Positions 16,223 to 24,689 of a DNA stretch of 64,000 bases are shown here, one piece after another. Both the position numbers and the translations under genes were made by a program. The notes beneath the pieces were generated by a model. That model saw only the letters and a program-made list of their open reading frames with translations. It was not told where the DNA came from and ran no database searches. Source of the DNA: Candidatus Geocrenenecus huangii (GTDB lineage Archaea > Thermoproteota > Nitrososphaeria_A > Caldarchaeales > Wolframiiraptoraceae); assembly GCA_023268155.1 (NCBI GenBank), contig JALNKM010000001.1:310001-374000 (forward strand), read 5' to 3'. Each line of letters opens with the position of its first letter. Within the stretch, counting starts at the first letter, position 1.

Positions 16223-16906
16223 TTGAAGAGCCTGGCGGCGTTATTTAGTGGTGGTAAAGACTCGACCTACGCTATCTATAAAGTAGAAGAGACAGGATTT
16301 AGAGTTGATCTTCTCTTAACAGTCTATCCTAGTTCCCCCGATTCTCTATACTTCCATTATCCAAACATTAAGCTAACAGAACTTCAAGCGGAAGCCATGA
16401 GAAAGAAACACGTTACCATGAAAGCTGGTGATGATGAGTTAAAAATTCTTAGAAGCTTGATTGAGAAGATCTCTCGAGAAGTAGACGGGATCGTTCTAGG
16501 AGTATCTTCAAGCACTTTTCAAAAGAATGCTGTGGAGAAGCTCTGCAGAGAATATGGATTAGATCTGCATACGCCTCTATGGGGAATGGATCCAAGCAAG
16601 CTGCTAGAAGATATAGTTGAGTCCGGCTTCCAAGTCATTGTTACTGGGGTCGCAGCTCTAGGCCTAGGTAGAGAATGGCTTGGGAGGATCCTCTCAAAAG
16701 AAGAGATCGATGAATTGAAGGAGATAAGTAGAAGATATGGTGTAAATATATCTGGTGAGGGAGGGGAGATGGAGACGATTGTTCTAGACAGCCCAATATT
16801 TAAGGAGAAGATAGAGATCTTAGATTATGAGATTGAGTGGAAGATGGATAGGGGATTCTTCATAATAAAGAAGGCTAGATTGAAAGAAAAGGCTATCCTT
16901 CTCTAA
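16223..16906 (+). CDS. dph6: Diphthine-ammonia ligase Dph6 (ATP-PPase family)
   Basis: 227 codons from TTG 16223, chosen because the protein then begins LKSLAALFSGGKDSTYAIYK, the normal family start, and GGTGGAG lies just upstream; the frame is open back to TTG 16139 but that part looks non-coding. SGGKDS is the PP-loop binding ATP. Later ELQAEAMRKKHV, DGIVLGVSSS and GVNISGEGGEMETIVLDSP are hallmarks of the Dph6/MJ0570 group. The family catalyses the last step of diphthamide synthesis on elongation factor 2. Tail-to-tail with aIF5A, overlapping by 14 bases. Confidence 0.9.
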   Translation: MKSLAALFSGGKDSTYAIYKVEETGFRVDLLLTVYPSSPDSLYFHYPNIKLTELQAEAMRKKHVTMKAGDDELKILRSLIEKISREVDGIVLGVSSSTFQKNAVEKLCREYGLDLHTPLWGMDPSKLLEDIVESGFQVIVTGVAALGLGREWLGRILSKEEIDELKEISRRYGVNISGEGGEMETIVLDSPIFKEKIEILDYEIEWKMDRGFFIIKKARLKEKAILL

Positions 16907-17288
16907 CATGTGTTATCATGTATCTCCCCATAACTCTCCAGTACTCTACGGTTGTACCAGGCTCAAGCTTCGATCTAAGTGTTTCATCCTGAGGTACCGG
17001 CACCTCAATAATCTCAAGTGTTTCATTATCCATCAAGCTTACTGTATCTGTTACTGATACTACTTGCCCGTTCCTCTTCTCAATTATCGGTACTTCGACT
17101 TTAGTATCAGCTGGCCCAACCATTGTTCTCTTAACTCCATCGAATATCCCTATAGCGACTAAGCGTACTTTAGCAGAGCCATGTTTTCCAGGTTTCGACT
17201 TCTCCAGTTCTACGATCCTGCATGGTTCTCCGTCAATCACTACATTATGTCCAATCTTCAAAGAACCTAAATCTACCGGTTTGCTCAT
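16893..17288 (-). CDS. Translation initiation factor aIF5A
   Basis: 131 residues from ATG 17288 (MSKPVDLGSLKIG); a TTG at 17303 is in frame but lacks support. aIF5A relieves ribosome stalling and must carry hypusine or deoxyhypusine on the lysine of KPGKHGSAK, which is present. IGHNVVIDGEPCRIVELEKSK is the SH3-like domain and the rest the OB domain. The TATA element GCTTTAAATTAAAG (17313-17327) lies about 25-30 bases upstream of the ATG, so the mRNA is probably leaderless. Confidence 0.95.
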   Translation of the reverse strand: MSKPVDLGSLKIGHNVVIDGEPCRIVELEKSKPGKHGSAKVRLVAIGIFDGVKRTMVGPADTKVEVPIIEKRNGQVVSVTDTVSLMDNETLEIIEVPVPQDETLRSKLEPGTTVEYWRVMGRYMITHVREG

Positions 17289-17312
17289 ATACCTCTCTAC
17301 CAAGTATGGTTA

Positions 17313-17327
17313 ACTTTAATTTAAAGC
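17313..17327 (-). promoter_or_regulatory. TATA box for aIF5A
   Basis: Minus-strand TTTAAATT core centred near 17321, about 33 bases before ATG 17288, placing the transcription start at or next to the start codon (leaderless mRNA). Confidence 0.55.
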
Positions 17328-17378
17328 TTGATTAGCAGAGTAGAAGAGTTTTATGGGCAGCAAACATGTATCTAAAAA

Positions 17379-17615
17379 TTATTTTCTAGCTTTTTCTCCA
17401 TTAAGGGTTACGAGGGCAGAAGCTCTATGGTACAGTATCCTCACTCTTTCCTCTATATCATACATAGGCATATTTTCCTTCTTCGCTTCTTCTATTTCAT
17501 TCATTAATTCTTCTAAAATCCTTAAGACTAAGTCTAATCTCGCCTCTTTCTTTAAGTATCCTTCACAGAGATTAAGGTCTTCGGTAAGCTTAGCTATCAA
17601 TCGGTCTTTCTCCAA
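17379..17615 (-). CDS. Small helical hypothetical protein
   Basis: 78 residues, almost wholly helical and charged, with a heptad-like run LDLVLRILEELMNEIEEAKKENMPMYDIEERV. It has no Cys cluster and no membrane segment. Probably a soluble helical bundle or coiled coil. It stands alone between aIF5A and a long intergenic region. I do not recognise a family. Confidence 0.5.
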   Translation of the reverse strand: MEKDRLIAKLTEDLNLCEGYLKKEARLDLVLRILEELMNEIEEAKKENMPMYDIEERVRILYHRASALVTLNGEKARK

Positions 17616-18074
17616 TTTACTCCAACATAATTATTTAGGGTCTCTACAATAAAAATCTATGCTGAAGCCTTTAAGAAAGATTGTTACGCGGAGTCCTTGA
17701 TCCGAAGATAGTTGCAAATGATCTTCTTGGATGGCTCGTATGAGTTTTGAAGCTTTCTAGATGCTGGCTGATTATTCTCAGAAAATCATTAAACTCGTCA
17801 ACTATAATTATGATAATAATGTTCATCACACTGTTTAGTACATGTTAGAGAGCTTTCCACATTTTGAAGAGTGGGCTCCCCTTTTTTCCTTAAATATATT
17901 TTTGCAGACTCTGGCCCTCTACTTTCAACTTGCTTCTTAGGTGCCGATGATTTTAAGAGTTCTCGACGCTCGATTATACAAACTCTATGGATGTGGTATG
18001 TGTTGATGAATGCTGAGATCATGAAGATGTAATAAATCTTTTCGATGCTGCTGGATGCCTAGGCGTTTACTCTT
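17616..18074. other. Intergenic region
   Basis: About 460 AT-rich bases with no convincing gene. A T-rich tract CCCCTTTTTTCC at 17877-17888 is followed by TTAAATATATTTTT, which could be a terminator or a TATA element depending on strand. Confidence 0.4.
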
Positions 18075-19664
18075 CTACCATTCTCGAGGAGGTGGTGGAA
18101 GACGCTTTCTCCTAAAGATCATTATTAAGAAAGCGGAGATTATTGCTATAGTTATTATGATTATTGAGAGGTAATGCATGATGTTATTTGAGGGTGGGAG
18201 AGGCTTAACAGTAACAGTTACTACGACAGTCTCCGTAACAGTTCCATAAGTGGCCACCGTAGTATACGCCGTCTCCGTGTATTCTCCTGTAATAGTCTTA
18301 GTAATGGTTGCTTCTGCCGGGGTCTCGGCTCCATCTAAACTAACACGTATCTTAGCGATCCCTTCCTCTTCTTCAAATTCAGTAACTTTCATGTAGTAGC
18401 CTTCTTCTGTAGCAACGTCTTCGGTCAGGAGATTTATGACGAATTTTCTTCCACTAGCGTCTCTCCACTCTCCGCTGTAATGTTCATGATCGAAGTAGGG
18501 CGCATCGAGAGTCTCACAAAGCCTAATTGCTTCCTTTCTAAATGAGTTACATTCTACAGGTGTTTCAGGATTTGCATCAAAGAATCTAACCATATATGGT
18601 TCTCCCTCAATATTCCGGGATCTATATTTGTTAACTTTGAATACCAGCACGCCTGGGCCAGGTAGAGCAGAATCCTGACCTACGGGTCTTCTTGCATGTA
18701 TGAAGTAATATTCCTTATCATTTATCGGTATTATTATTCCATGAGGTTCAACAGGTTTATCTAAAGTATTAATAGTGTATTCACCGTCTACTTTCACCTC
18801 GACAACCTCTATCCAGCCAAGCAGGTATTTAGACCATCCATCAATGTCGACGGGAGGATCTAGGTATGGGCCGGAATCCATGTTGGTCCATACTCCTACT
18901 TCAGATCCTGCGCTGTAACCATCTTTTGAGTATGCATACAAATCATATATCCACATACTGTGAGTAAACTCATGAATCATAATCGATGGCATATCTTCTT
19001 CGGCTACTGTTTCCACTCCAGCGAGTAAGTATGCCTCTCCATTCGGCTTCCTATGCATAAGTGTATCTCTAAGCATCTGATATTCTAGGTCGGATCTCCC
19101 AAGCTCTTCATAGATGGCTTCGAATCCATACTTTTCTATAAGGAAGTATATGCCTTTAGACATCATGCAGCTACTCCATATATCGTTAGGTGAACTACTT
19201 ACAGCTTCATCTCCACCTGCATGTACTATTATCACATGTGTAAACTGGGTTATATCCATACCAGAGCTTTCCTTAAATAACTTGATAGTTTGATACTTGA
19301 ACTCTATTGATCTTAATGGGTCGTCCCCCCTTTGACTTCCAGGGCTTGGCCCACCGTAGTATGCCATATTCTTCGGCAACCTTATCACTCTCGGATAAAT
19401 GTAGTAGTCTAACCATGTTTTACCGTAAGAGCTGGTCTTGATGAAGTTGTTAACTATATTCACGAATCCTTCCAATCTCTGTATCGAGGTTCTCAATCTA
19501 ACATCTGTGAACTCCACCATAACCACCAAAGTTTTTTGAGGCCCCAAGAAATGTATAGGCCTATTCCATTCAAATTCTTCTTGAGGAATACACGCTGGAA
19601 GAATAAAAGTAACCGTCAAAGACAATATCAGTATGAAAGCTAATAGCGCGGCCTTATTATACAG
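18075..19664 (-). CDS. Secreted, membrane-anchored M6-like metalloprotease (CTG start proposed)
   Basis: 529 residues if started at CTG 19664. AGGAGGT sits 9 bases before that codon, and the frame then reads a full signal peptide (YNKAALLAFILILSLTVTF). The first TTG (19625) would remove most of it. Zinc site HEFTHSMWIYDLY resembles the immune-inhibitor-A HEFGHxLGxxDLY, followed by GVWTNMDSGPY and IDGWSKYLLGWIEVVEV as in M6 peptidases. A Thr/Val-rich stalk (~440-490) leads to a C-terminal membrane helix and RRKRLPPPP tail. It would face outside, anchored at the C-terminus. The family is clear; the start codon is inferred. Confidence 0.82.
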   Translation of the reverse strand: MYNKAALLAFILILSLTVTFILPACIPQEEFEWNRPIHFLGPQKTLVVMVEFTDVRLRTSIQRLEGFVNIVNNFIKTSSYGKTWLDYYIYPRVIRLPKNMAYYGGPSPGSQRGDDPLRSIEFKYQTIKLFKESSGMDITQFTHVIIVHAGGDEAVSSSPNDIWSSCMMSKGIYFLIEKYGFEAIYEELGRSDLEYQMLRDTLMHRKPNGEAYLLAGVETVAEEDMPSIMIHEFTHSMWIYDLYAYSKDGYSAGSEVGVWTNMDSGPYLDPPVDIDGWSKYLLGWIEVVEVKVDGEYTINTLDKPVEPHGIIIPINDKEYYFIHARRPVGQDSALPGPGVLVFKVNKYRSRNIEGEPYMVRFFDANPETPVECNSFRKEAIRLCETLDAPYFDHEHYSGEWRDASGRKFVINLLTEDVATEEGYYMKVTEFEEEEGIAKIRVSLDGAETPAEATITKTITGEYTETAYTTVATYGTVTETVVVTVTVKPLPPSNNIMHYLSIIIITIAIISAFLIMIFRRKRLPPPPREW

Positions 19665-20115
19665 TGTAGCGGCACCTCCTACAAGATATGTCTCTAAGAT
19701 ATGCTAGACACCCATGTGCAGAACGGTATCCAATATCTTGTGGAGAAGCTTGTTGAATAGATGGATGTGCAGGAACAATGTTTGAGTCTAATCTAGCCAG
19801 TATTGAGAAAAACGCTATCTCTATCAATACCATCTTAGCGAAATAGTGTGTTAACCCTTTGTGAAAAATTGTTACTGAGAAAAAACGTAGATGCACAACC
19901 CATAAACCTATTGTAGCAAGTATTCCTAAGTATTCATTAGAAATTATGTTATGAAGAGTGAGCTTAAAATGATCGTCAAGCCGACGCCCATATAGACTAC
20001 TCCAGACTTCTCTAAGGGATGTATCTTGCTTTCTTGATAGGCATCCGCTATTTGGAGACCTCGTCGGGTTTAGGTTTAAAGACGAACATTGAATCCGTAT
20101 TTCTTCACTCAACAT
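19657..20115 (-). CDS. Doubtful membrane-like frame between DUF350-like and protease genes
   Basis: 152 codons starting 6 bases after the DUF350-like stop and overlapping the protease start by 8 bases, which is operon-like spacing. The middle (ISNEYLGILATIGLWVVHL, then MVLIEIAFFSILARL) is hydrophobic; both ends are polar and Ser/Cys-rich and look non-coding. No ribosome site precedes the ATG. It may be a decayed membrane protein or chance frame; about 450 bases here have no better gene. Confidence 0.28.
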   Translation of the reverse strand: MLSEEIRIQCSSLNLNPTRSPNSGCLSRKQDTSLREVWSSLYGRRLDDHFKLTLHNIISNEYLGILATIGLWVVHLRFFSVTIFHKGLTHYFAKMVLIEIAFFSILARLDSNIVPAHPSIQQASPQDIGYRSAHGCLAYLRDISCRRCRYTV

Positions 20116-20121
20116 AAGATT

Positions 20122-20664
20122 CTACACCACGGGTAGAAGCAGCGCAACATAGACTATTGCACCTAAGAATATTAAGTATCCCATTAAGTATATTCCGACA
20201 GCTATAGGTTCTTTATCAACGTCGTCTAAGTCGATTCCATAAGGTTCTATCTTTGCAAGGATCCTATAATATATGAATGCGAATAGAAGAGAGATTAATA
20301 CCCCAAAGAATAACGTTATCAACTTATACGTCAGCAACACTAGAGGGTTAACTCCCGACACTAATCCCGTAGTAGTTCCAATGGGTAGAGGAGAGATCAT
20401 GGAGGCTATAACCGCGAAGGAAAGATAGACGAAGAAACCAGCAGCAAACAGTGCTACCGCTATAGGGTTACTTCTAACCTTAGAGATCTCACTTATTCCA
20501 GGTGTAATGTAATCTAGTACACGTAAAGAACCAATGCCGATGAAGAAAATTAAGAGAAATGTTACAAAGGTTCTCAGCAGAACCCAGCCTAGATTAGTAA
20601 GATATACTGTAGGGTCCAGCCATGGAGGGGGTTGAGGAGGCACTATCTCGGCGAGGGACAACAT
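20122..20664 (-). CDS. DUF350-like duplicated membrane protein
   Basis: 180 residues from ATG 20664; a longer frame to 20742 would run through the promoter. The TATA-like TTTATATAAGC at 20692-20702 lies ~30 bases before this ATG, suggesting a leaderless mRNA. Two repeats are visible, each a membrane helix, then a Leu-x-x-Ile-x-Pro-Gly/Tyr segment, then NPIAVALFAAGFFVY or EPIAVGIYLMGYLIF. This matches DUF350 proteins, in which each repeat has two membrane helices. Function unknown. Confidence 0.65.
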   Translation of the reverse strand: MLSLAEIVPPQPPPWLDPTVYLTNLGWVLLRTFVTFLLIFFIGIGSLRVLDYITPGISEISKVRSNPIAVALFAAGFFVYLSFAVIASMISPLPIGTTTGLVSGVNPLVLLTYKLITLFFGVLISLLFAFIYYRILAKIEPYGIDLDDVDKEPIAVGIYLMGYLIFLGAIVYVALLLPVV

Positions 20665-20691
20665 AACTTCACACAATTTCTGCGTGATATA

Positions 20692-20702
20692 AAGCTTATA
20701 TA
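20692..20702 (-). promoter_or_regulatory. TATA box for the DUF350-like gene
   Basis: Minus-strand TTTATATAAGC, about 28-38 bases before ATG 20664, the spacing expected for a leaderless archaeal transcript. Confidence 0.5.
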
Positions 20703-20910
20703 AACACATTGTTTGTTTAATAATCAAACATGAATTACCCAATGCGGCGTCTCCAATTCCATTGTTTACTCAAAATCTCTCTTCTGCTTTGCTAAAAGAA
20801 TCTTACTCTGCCTGGTTTATTTCCCTCTATAAACTGTTATAATCCAAGAAGTAAACAGCTATTTTACCATTGATAATACTGGTTTACGATTAATAAAACC
20901 GGGAGGAGGG

Positions 20911-20958
20911 TTGCATTTGGAAGAACTAATTAGAGAGCAGTACGCAGTATCTGGGTGA
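20911..20958 (+). CDS. Possible 15-codon leader peptide before coaD
   Basis: A strong GGGAGGAGGG (20901-20910) is followed by TTG codons at 20911 and 20917 opening a 15- or 13-residue frame (LHLEELIREQYAVSG) that stops at 20958, five bases before the coaD ATG. The stop region overlaps the coaD ribosome site GGTGAT. It could be a translated leader coupling or regulating coaD, or simply a chance frame behind a misplaced ribosome site. Confidence 0.3.
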   Translation: MHLEELIREQYAVSG

Positions 20959-20963
20959 TCAAG

Positions 20964-21725
20964 ATGTATGAAGCATTCTTAGGCTTGAAACGTGTTCCTC
21001 GAGACTTAAAGAATAATCCTTTATGGAGCATATTAGTCGAGCTCGTTAAATCCATGCCTCTTTATGGTGAACATAAGGCATATGTAAGAGAAGTAGTCTT
21101 GATGGAAGACCCAGATATATCTTTTGGGGAGCTTTCAGCATTACTAAATATACCTATTGGGGAAGCGATGGTTATCCTCGATGAAGTTAGGATGTGGAGA
21201 GAAGATGTTGAAGAAGAAATCATGAAGGAATTTCCAGATCCAAAATATAGTAAGGCGGCTATAGGTGGAACATTCAATGAAGTGCATTATGGACATTTGA
21301 TGTTAGTCTACACTGCTTTAAAGTATAGTGAGAGACTAGTTATAGGTGTTACTGGAGATGAATTTGTTAAAACTCTAGTTAAGAGTCACCCAGTCAGCCC
21401 TTATAATGAAAGAATTGAGAAATTGGCTTCCATACTCTCCTCCAGGAACTGGCTTGATAGATGCGAGATAGTTATGTTAAGAGATGCGTATGGTCCAACT
21501 ATAGAAGATGAATCGATAGAGTTGCTTGTGGTAAGCCCTATGACATATACGAGAGCTATAGAGATAAACGACATTAGAGTAAAGAAAGGCTTAAAACCTC
21601 TAGATGTTATCGTATGCCCACTTGTATTAGCAGACGATGGTAAACCAATCTCTAGTACGAGGATAATGGATAGAGAGATAGACCATGCTGGAAGAATCTT
21701 AAAGCAAGATAATCGTATAGCCTAA
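20964..21725 (+). CDS. coaD: Phosphopantetheine adenylyltransferase, archaeal type, with N-terminal helical extension
   Basis: 253 residues from ATG 20964 (GGTGATC upstream); GTG 20955 is an alternative. The C-terminal ~155 residues are archaeal CoaD: AIGGTFNEVHYGHLML (nucleotidyltransferase GTFxxxHxGH), LVIGVTGDEF, a Lys/Arg-rich binding loop, VVSPMTYTRAIEIN and PISSTRIMDREID (ISSTRI). It joins ATP to 4'-phosphopantetheine to make dephospho-CoA. Residues 1-~95 are an added, mainly helical domain with an HTH-like SFGELSALLNIPIGEAMVIL segment, not part of the usual ~155-residue enzyme. Confidence 0.88.
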   Translation: MYEAFLGLKRVPRDLKNNPLWSILVELVKSMPLYGEHKAYVREVVLMEDPDISFGELSALLNIPIGEAMVILDEVRMWREDVEEEIMKEFPDPKYSKAAIGGTFNEVHYGHLMLVYTALKYSERLVIGVTGDEFVKTLVKSHPVSPYNERIEKLASILSSRNWLDRCEIVMLRDAYGPTIEDESIELLVVSPMTYTRAIEINDIRVKKGLKPLDVIVCPLVLADDGKPISSTRIMDREIDHAGRILKQDNRIA

Positions 21726-21846
21726 AGAGTGATTACTCCATCATAGTATTGAGAGAAAGCTCGCCTATGATATACTCGGAAAGGGTGATGCGGTACTTCA
21801 CTAGGTAGGTTGACCAGATAGGTATACTCTTACTGTTTCTTTCATC

Positions 21847-22791
21847 CTACATTAATCCCATGATGAAGAAAATGAAGTAGGTTAATATCCAGAGGAGTGC
21901 AGCCGCCGACATAGAGGTTTGATATGTTTTCATGAAGCATCTAGTTATGAATAGGAGTGTTAGCCCCCAGCTTATCGGCGAGAACATCGAGAAGATCTGG
22001 GTTGAGATAGATGGCCCGACATTAAGCCACATAGCATTAACGTATATGTTGTAACGCATAGTCGTCCACTGTCCAGTAGCAAGTTCTAATCTGTCCAGGT
22101 TCTTTTCTACCCCTTCTTCAACCCACTTGATGCTACTCATATTGAGTACTGTTCTAGATTCCTGGACTAGTTTTTCTATCTCTTCTATACTTTGAACTCT
22201 CCAATCTACCATCTTCATGTCTGGCATAACTCTATAAGCTCTGAGATATCCTATGTTTAGTACTGGCGAGGTGATTGTTACTATGCCTTGCTCTGCATAT
22301 CCTGTGAAAGAACCATTATATACTGTAACGTCTTGAAGCTCTGTCTCCACTATTACGTATGGAGCTTTAGGCTGTGCGACCAGTATAGGGGCTACTACCG
22401 CCGTTGCTATTACCATGACAATGAAAGAACTAAGGATGAACGTTGCTAGAACGCTTATCTTCGCATCTTCTCTCTTAATGAAATACAATGCAAGTCTTGA
22501 TATAATGAATACAATTAATATGGCTAGCCCAGTATAGATAATCCTAGTTATAAGTATTTGAGAGAAACTTGGATAAGGTAGCTCGACATTCTCGAACCCG
22601 CTTAACAAGAATTTTGCCTCGATCTTTTCTTCTATGAAGAATGAGGAGAGAAATGTTAATGCGATTATAGATACTGCTACGAAAACCACACCGGATATAA
22701 GCTTATTCTTAAGCTCGCTCCTACTAGATAGAATAGATTGGACGAGTCTTCCAGGAATAAAGAAGCTAAGAATATCCATTGATTCCCCCAT
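21847..22791 (-). CDS. Multi-pass membrane protein (Yip1-like topology)
   Basis: 314 residues. Five or six hydrophobic helices: ~30-50, ~80-105, ~115-140, and two or three in the last 60 residues. A large loop (~145-250) between them, with one Asn-Gly-Ser type glycosylation site, is probably extracellular. The overall plan resembles YIP1-domain proteins, but the signature is weak. It is the last gene of a leftward set headed by a winged-helix regulator; a TATA-like CTTATATGA about 50 bases upstream may give it its own promoter. Confidence 0.6.
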   Translation of the reverse strand: MGESMDILSFFIPGRLVQSILSSRSELKNKLISGVVFVAVSIIALTFLSSFFIEEKIEAKFLLSGFENVELPYPSFSQILITRIIYTGLAILIVFIISRLALYFIKREDAKISVLATFILSSFIVMVIATAVVAPILVAQPKAPYVIVETELQDVTVYNGSFTGYAEQGIVTITSPVLNIGYLRAYRVMPDMKMVDWRVQSIEEIEKLVQESRTVLNMSSIKWVEEGVEKNLDRLELATGQWTTMRYNIYVNAMWLNVGPSISTQIFSMFSPISWGLTLLFITRCFMKTYQTSMSAAALLWILTYFIFFIMGLM

Positions 22792-22883
22792 CCAGATGAA
22801 TCTCGTTAAACACTACTGTAAGGAAATCGACCAAGTCTCATATAAGTATTTTCACGTAAACCTGTCCAGGTAGAACAACAACA

Positions 22884-23216
22884 TCATCTATAAATTCTCC
22901 TAACTATGGTGTAAGCCATCATAGCCGTAATCATAGAGATGAAGATATTGGAGATAAATATTTGAATAGGCTTACCCATGGCACCATCCTGGACGGAGCC
23001 CTTCTCGAGAGTAGATCCAGCCACGGTATTCTGAGTCGAGTTATCTGCGAAAAATCTTAAGGTTCCCACATCTGTCCGAGTATCAACTACCGTGGGGGCC
23101 AAAGTTTTACGTTCTATACCTATCGTACTCACGCTAAACCCTATAAAGAATGATGGCATATAATATACTATTATCGATAAGATTACTGCTAACCCTACTA
23201 TCTTCACCAGCTTCAA
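22884..23216 (-). CDS. Small protein with two membrane helices
   Basis: 110 residues starting at TTG one base after the stop of the 59-codon gene. An N-terminal hydrophobic stretch (IVGLAVILSIIVYYMP) and a C-terminal one (IQIFISNIFISMITAMMAYTIV) frame a polar loop with Asn-Ser-Thr sites, likely outside the cell. No family recognised. It appears to be in one operon with the genes on both sides. Confidence 0.55.
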   Translation of the reverse strand: MKLVKIVGLAVILSIIVYYMPSFFIGFSVSTIGIERKTLAPTVVDTRTDVGTLRFFADNSTQNTVAGSTLEKGSVQDGAMGKPIQIFISNIFISMITAMMAYTIVRRIYR

Positions 23217-23217
23217 G

Positions 23218-23397
23218 TTAGCCCACCATATAGACGTTCATCTTATTGATAAGTCTAGAGATTAGATCGCCTATTATTCTATGTCTCAGAGAACTAATGG
23301 CTGAGTAAGTCTTATCATAGATTGTTAGAAAATATCCTATACAGTATTCATAAATCAGTTTATCCCCCATTGATAAATAGCTGAGATGATTCTTCAT
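23218..23397 (-). CDS. 59-residue protein with strong ribosome site, in a membrane-protein operon
   Basis: Start ATG 23397, stop 23218. GGAGGT lies 8 bases before the ATG, an ideal ribosome site, and begins a few bases after the upstream regulator gene ends; the next gene starts one base after this stop. The protein is helical and basic, with aromatic residues (YEYCIGYFLTIYDKTYSAI), ending MNVYMVG. It has no clear membrane helix. Spacing, not homology, is the evidence. Confidence 0.6.
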   Translation of the reverse strand: MKNHLSYLSMGDKLIYEYCIGYFLTIYDKTYSAISSLRHRIIGDLISRLINKMNVYMVG

Positions 23398-23415
23398 TAC
23401 AGGTAACCTCCATGT

Positions 23416-23841
23416 TCACCATTCTCTACGTTTCCAGATTCTCGCAGTTTCATACCATGAGATTATCATCGAAGCCGATGAGAATGTTAAAGCATAGACG
23501 TCTAAGCCAGGGTAATGGTTTAGTATGTAGAGTAGAGTTAGGGACGTGAAGAATACTGCATAGAATAGGAATCGGGGTAGGAATCTACCTCCAACCACTA
23601 TAAACATCTTAAGTATCCCGACATCCACTTTCTCTGAAACACTGTATCTACCTAGCTCGTCTTTTACAACTATCTTCATTTCTTTAAGTTTCTCGAGATG
23701 ATGGTATGCTATGCTCGGGCTTGAGAATCCTAATTCTCTCTGGACTTCTCTAATGCCTAGGGGTTTCCCTCTTCTCAGCAGGAGTAGATATACTTGGAGA
23801 GTCTTGCCTCTCAGGTCGTAAAGCTCTTCCCTACTCATCAT
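23416..23841 (-). CDS. Membrane-anchored winged-helix regulator (ArsR/MarR-like)
   Basis: 141 residues; ATG 23838 is an equally good start. Residues ~8-70 form a winged helix: LQVYLLLLRRGKPLGIREVQRELGFSSPSIAYHHLEKLKEMKIV, with the wing DELGRYSV. Two membrane helices follow (~80-105, ~108-128), ending in WKRREW. The archaeal pattern of a DNA-binding domain fused to two C-terminal membrane helices suggests regulation at the membrane. It heads a four-gene leftward operon of small membrane proteins and probably controls it. Confidence 0.75.
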   Translation of the reverse strand: MMSREELYDLRGKTLQVYLLLLRRGKPLGIREVQRELGFSSPSIAYHHLEKLKEMKIVVKDELGRYSVSEKVDVGILKMFIVVGGRFLPRFLFYAVFFTSLTLLYILNHYPGLDVYALTFSSASMIISWYETARIWKRREW

Positions 23842-23910
23842 CTATCCAAGGAAAGATAGAATAAATCATTAATAAATAAATTGTAATTGTATGTGATAAT
23901 TATCTTAGAG

Positions 23911-24198
23911 ATGAGGGTCGGGAAGCTTGTAGGCGTAACAGTCATGTCTTTATCCATGGTCTTCGGAGTATTCTATGTATTATGGTTTTTCGGTCTTCTT
24001 CCAATAGACCCAGAGCTTGCAGTTAAGATCCCTGTACTGATGATCGTTCTTGGAGCATGTTTCGTAGCTGCATGGATCGGATACATTATGGTTACATCTC
24101 CAGGTCCCATATCCTATCCTGCTAGATGCATAACCCTACGGATGGTCAACGATAGTCCTACAAACGATCTACATAATCAAGCTATCATTCTTCTGTGA
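23911..24198 (+). CDS. Small conserved-looking two-helix membrane protein
   Basis: 95 codons from ATG 23911; TTG 23887 is an in-frame alternative but falls where transcription should begin, about 25 bases after AATAAATAAA. Two membrane helices (~6-26 and ~34-55) surround [17 protein letters not shown], and the second ends [13 protein letters not shown]. Short proteins of this layout (LLP-DP, then WIGYxMxTxPxP) occur in other TACK archaea as I recall them. The last ~30 residues overlap the end of rpoH by 14 bases and look random. Confidence 0.5.
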   Translation: MRVGKLVGVTVMSLSMVFGVFYVLWFFGLLPIDPELAVKIPVLMIVLGACFVAAWIGYIMVTSPGPISYPARCITLRMVNDSPTNDLHNQAIILL

Positions 24199-24472
24199 CT
24201 ACCAAGCGATAGTATAATGCTTCTCCAGCTGTTGGAGATCTTCTTCTGATCTCTATTATGTCTCCCGGCTTGGCTCCTAGCTCTTTAACCACCGGGTCTG
24301 TCACTAGAATGTATGGTAGCTGCTGTGGCTGGACACCGTAACGGGCAAGTATCTCTTTTGCTTCTTCTGGGCTAAGTATTCTATGTTGCGGGACAAGCTC
24401 ATGTTCAAGGATTGACATTCTACGGAGCTCAGCCTTCTTCGATGGCGTCTCCTTCTTCCTACTCTTCGACAT
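24185..24472 (-). CDS. rpoH: DNA-directed RNA polymerase subunit H (Rpo5)
   Basis: 95 residues from ATG 24472 (ATG 24484 is an alternative). The archaeal H subunit equals the C-terminal domain of eukaryotic RPB5 and binds the downstream DNA channel. The conserved text is [34 protein letters not shown], then [34 protein letters not shown] basic N-terminal tail precedes it. In most archaea rpoH sits directly before rpoB; here it is 14 kb away, next to a small membrane protein and tRNA-Arg. Confidence 0.95.
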   Translation of the reverse strand: MSKSRKKETPSKKAELRRMSILEHELVPQHRILSPEEAKEILARYGVQPQQLPYILVTDPVVKELGAKPGDIIEIRRRSPTAGEALYYRLVVTEE

Positions 24473-24689
24473 AATAGACCACATGGAAAAGAAACAAAGC
24501 TACTAATAAACTATATATCTTTTACCCTGTTTACGTTAGTCCACCCATTAGTATCATCTAAACCAGATTCCTAAGACTGAAGTATCAGCTACATATTGCT
24601 GTTAAGGAGATATTGTTTCTATGTTATCTCTACATTTACTCGAATCAAAGTATTGTCTACATCGGCAGCATAGATGGTGCGTGAAACTG

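Noticed and set aside
17798-18022. Minus-strand frame of 74 codons
   Set aside because: No ribosome site and scattered composition in an AT-rich intergenic stretch.
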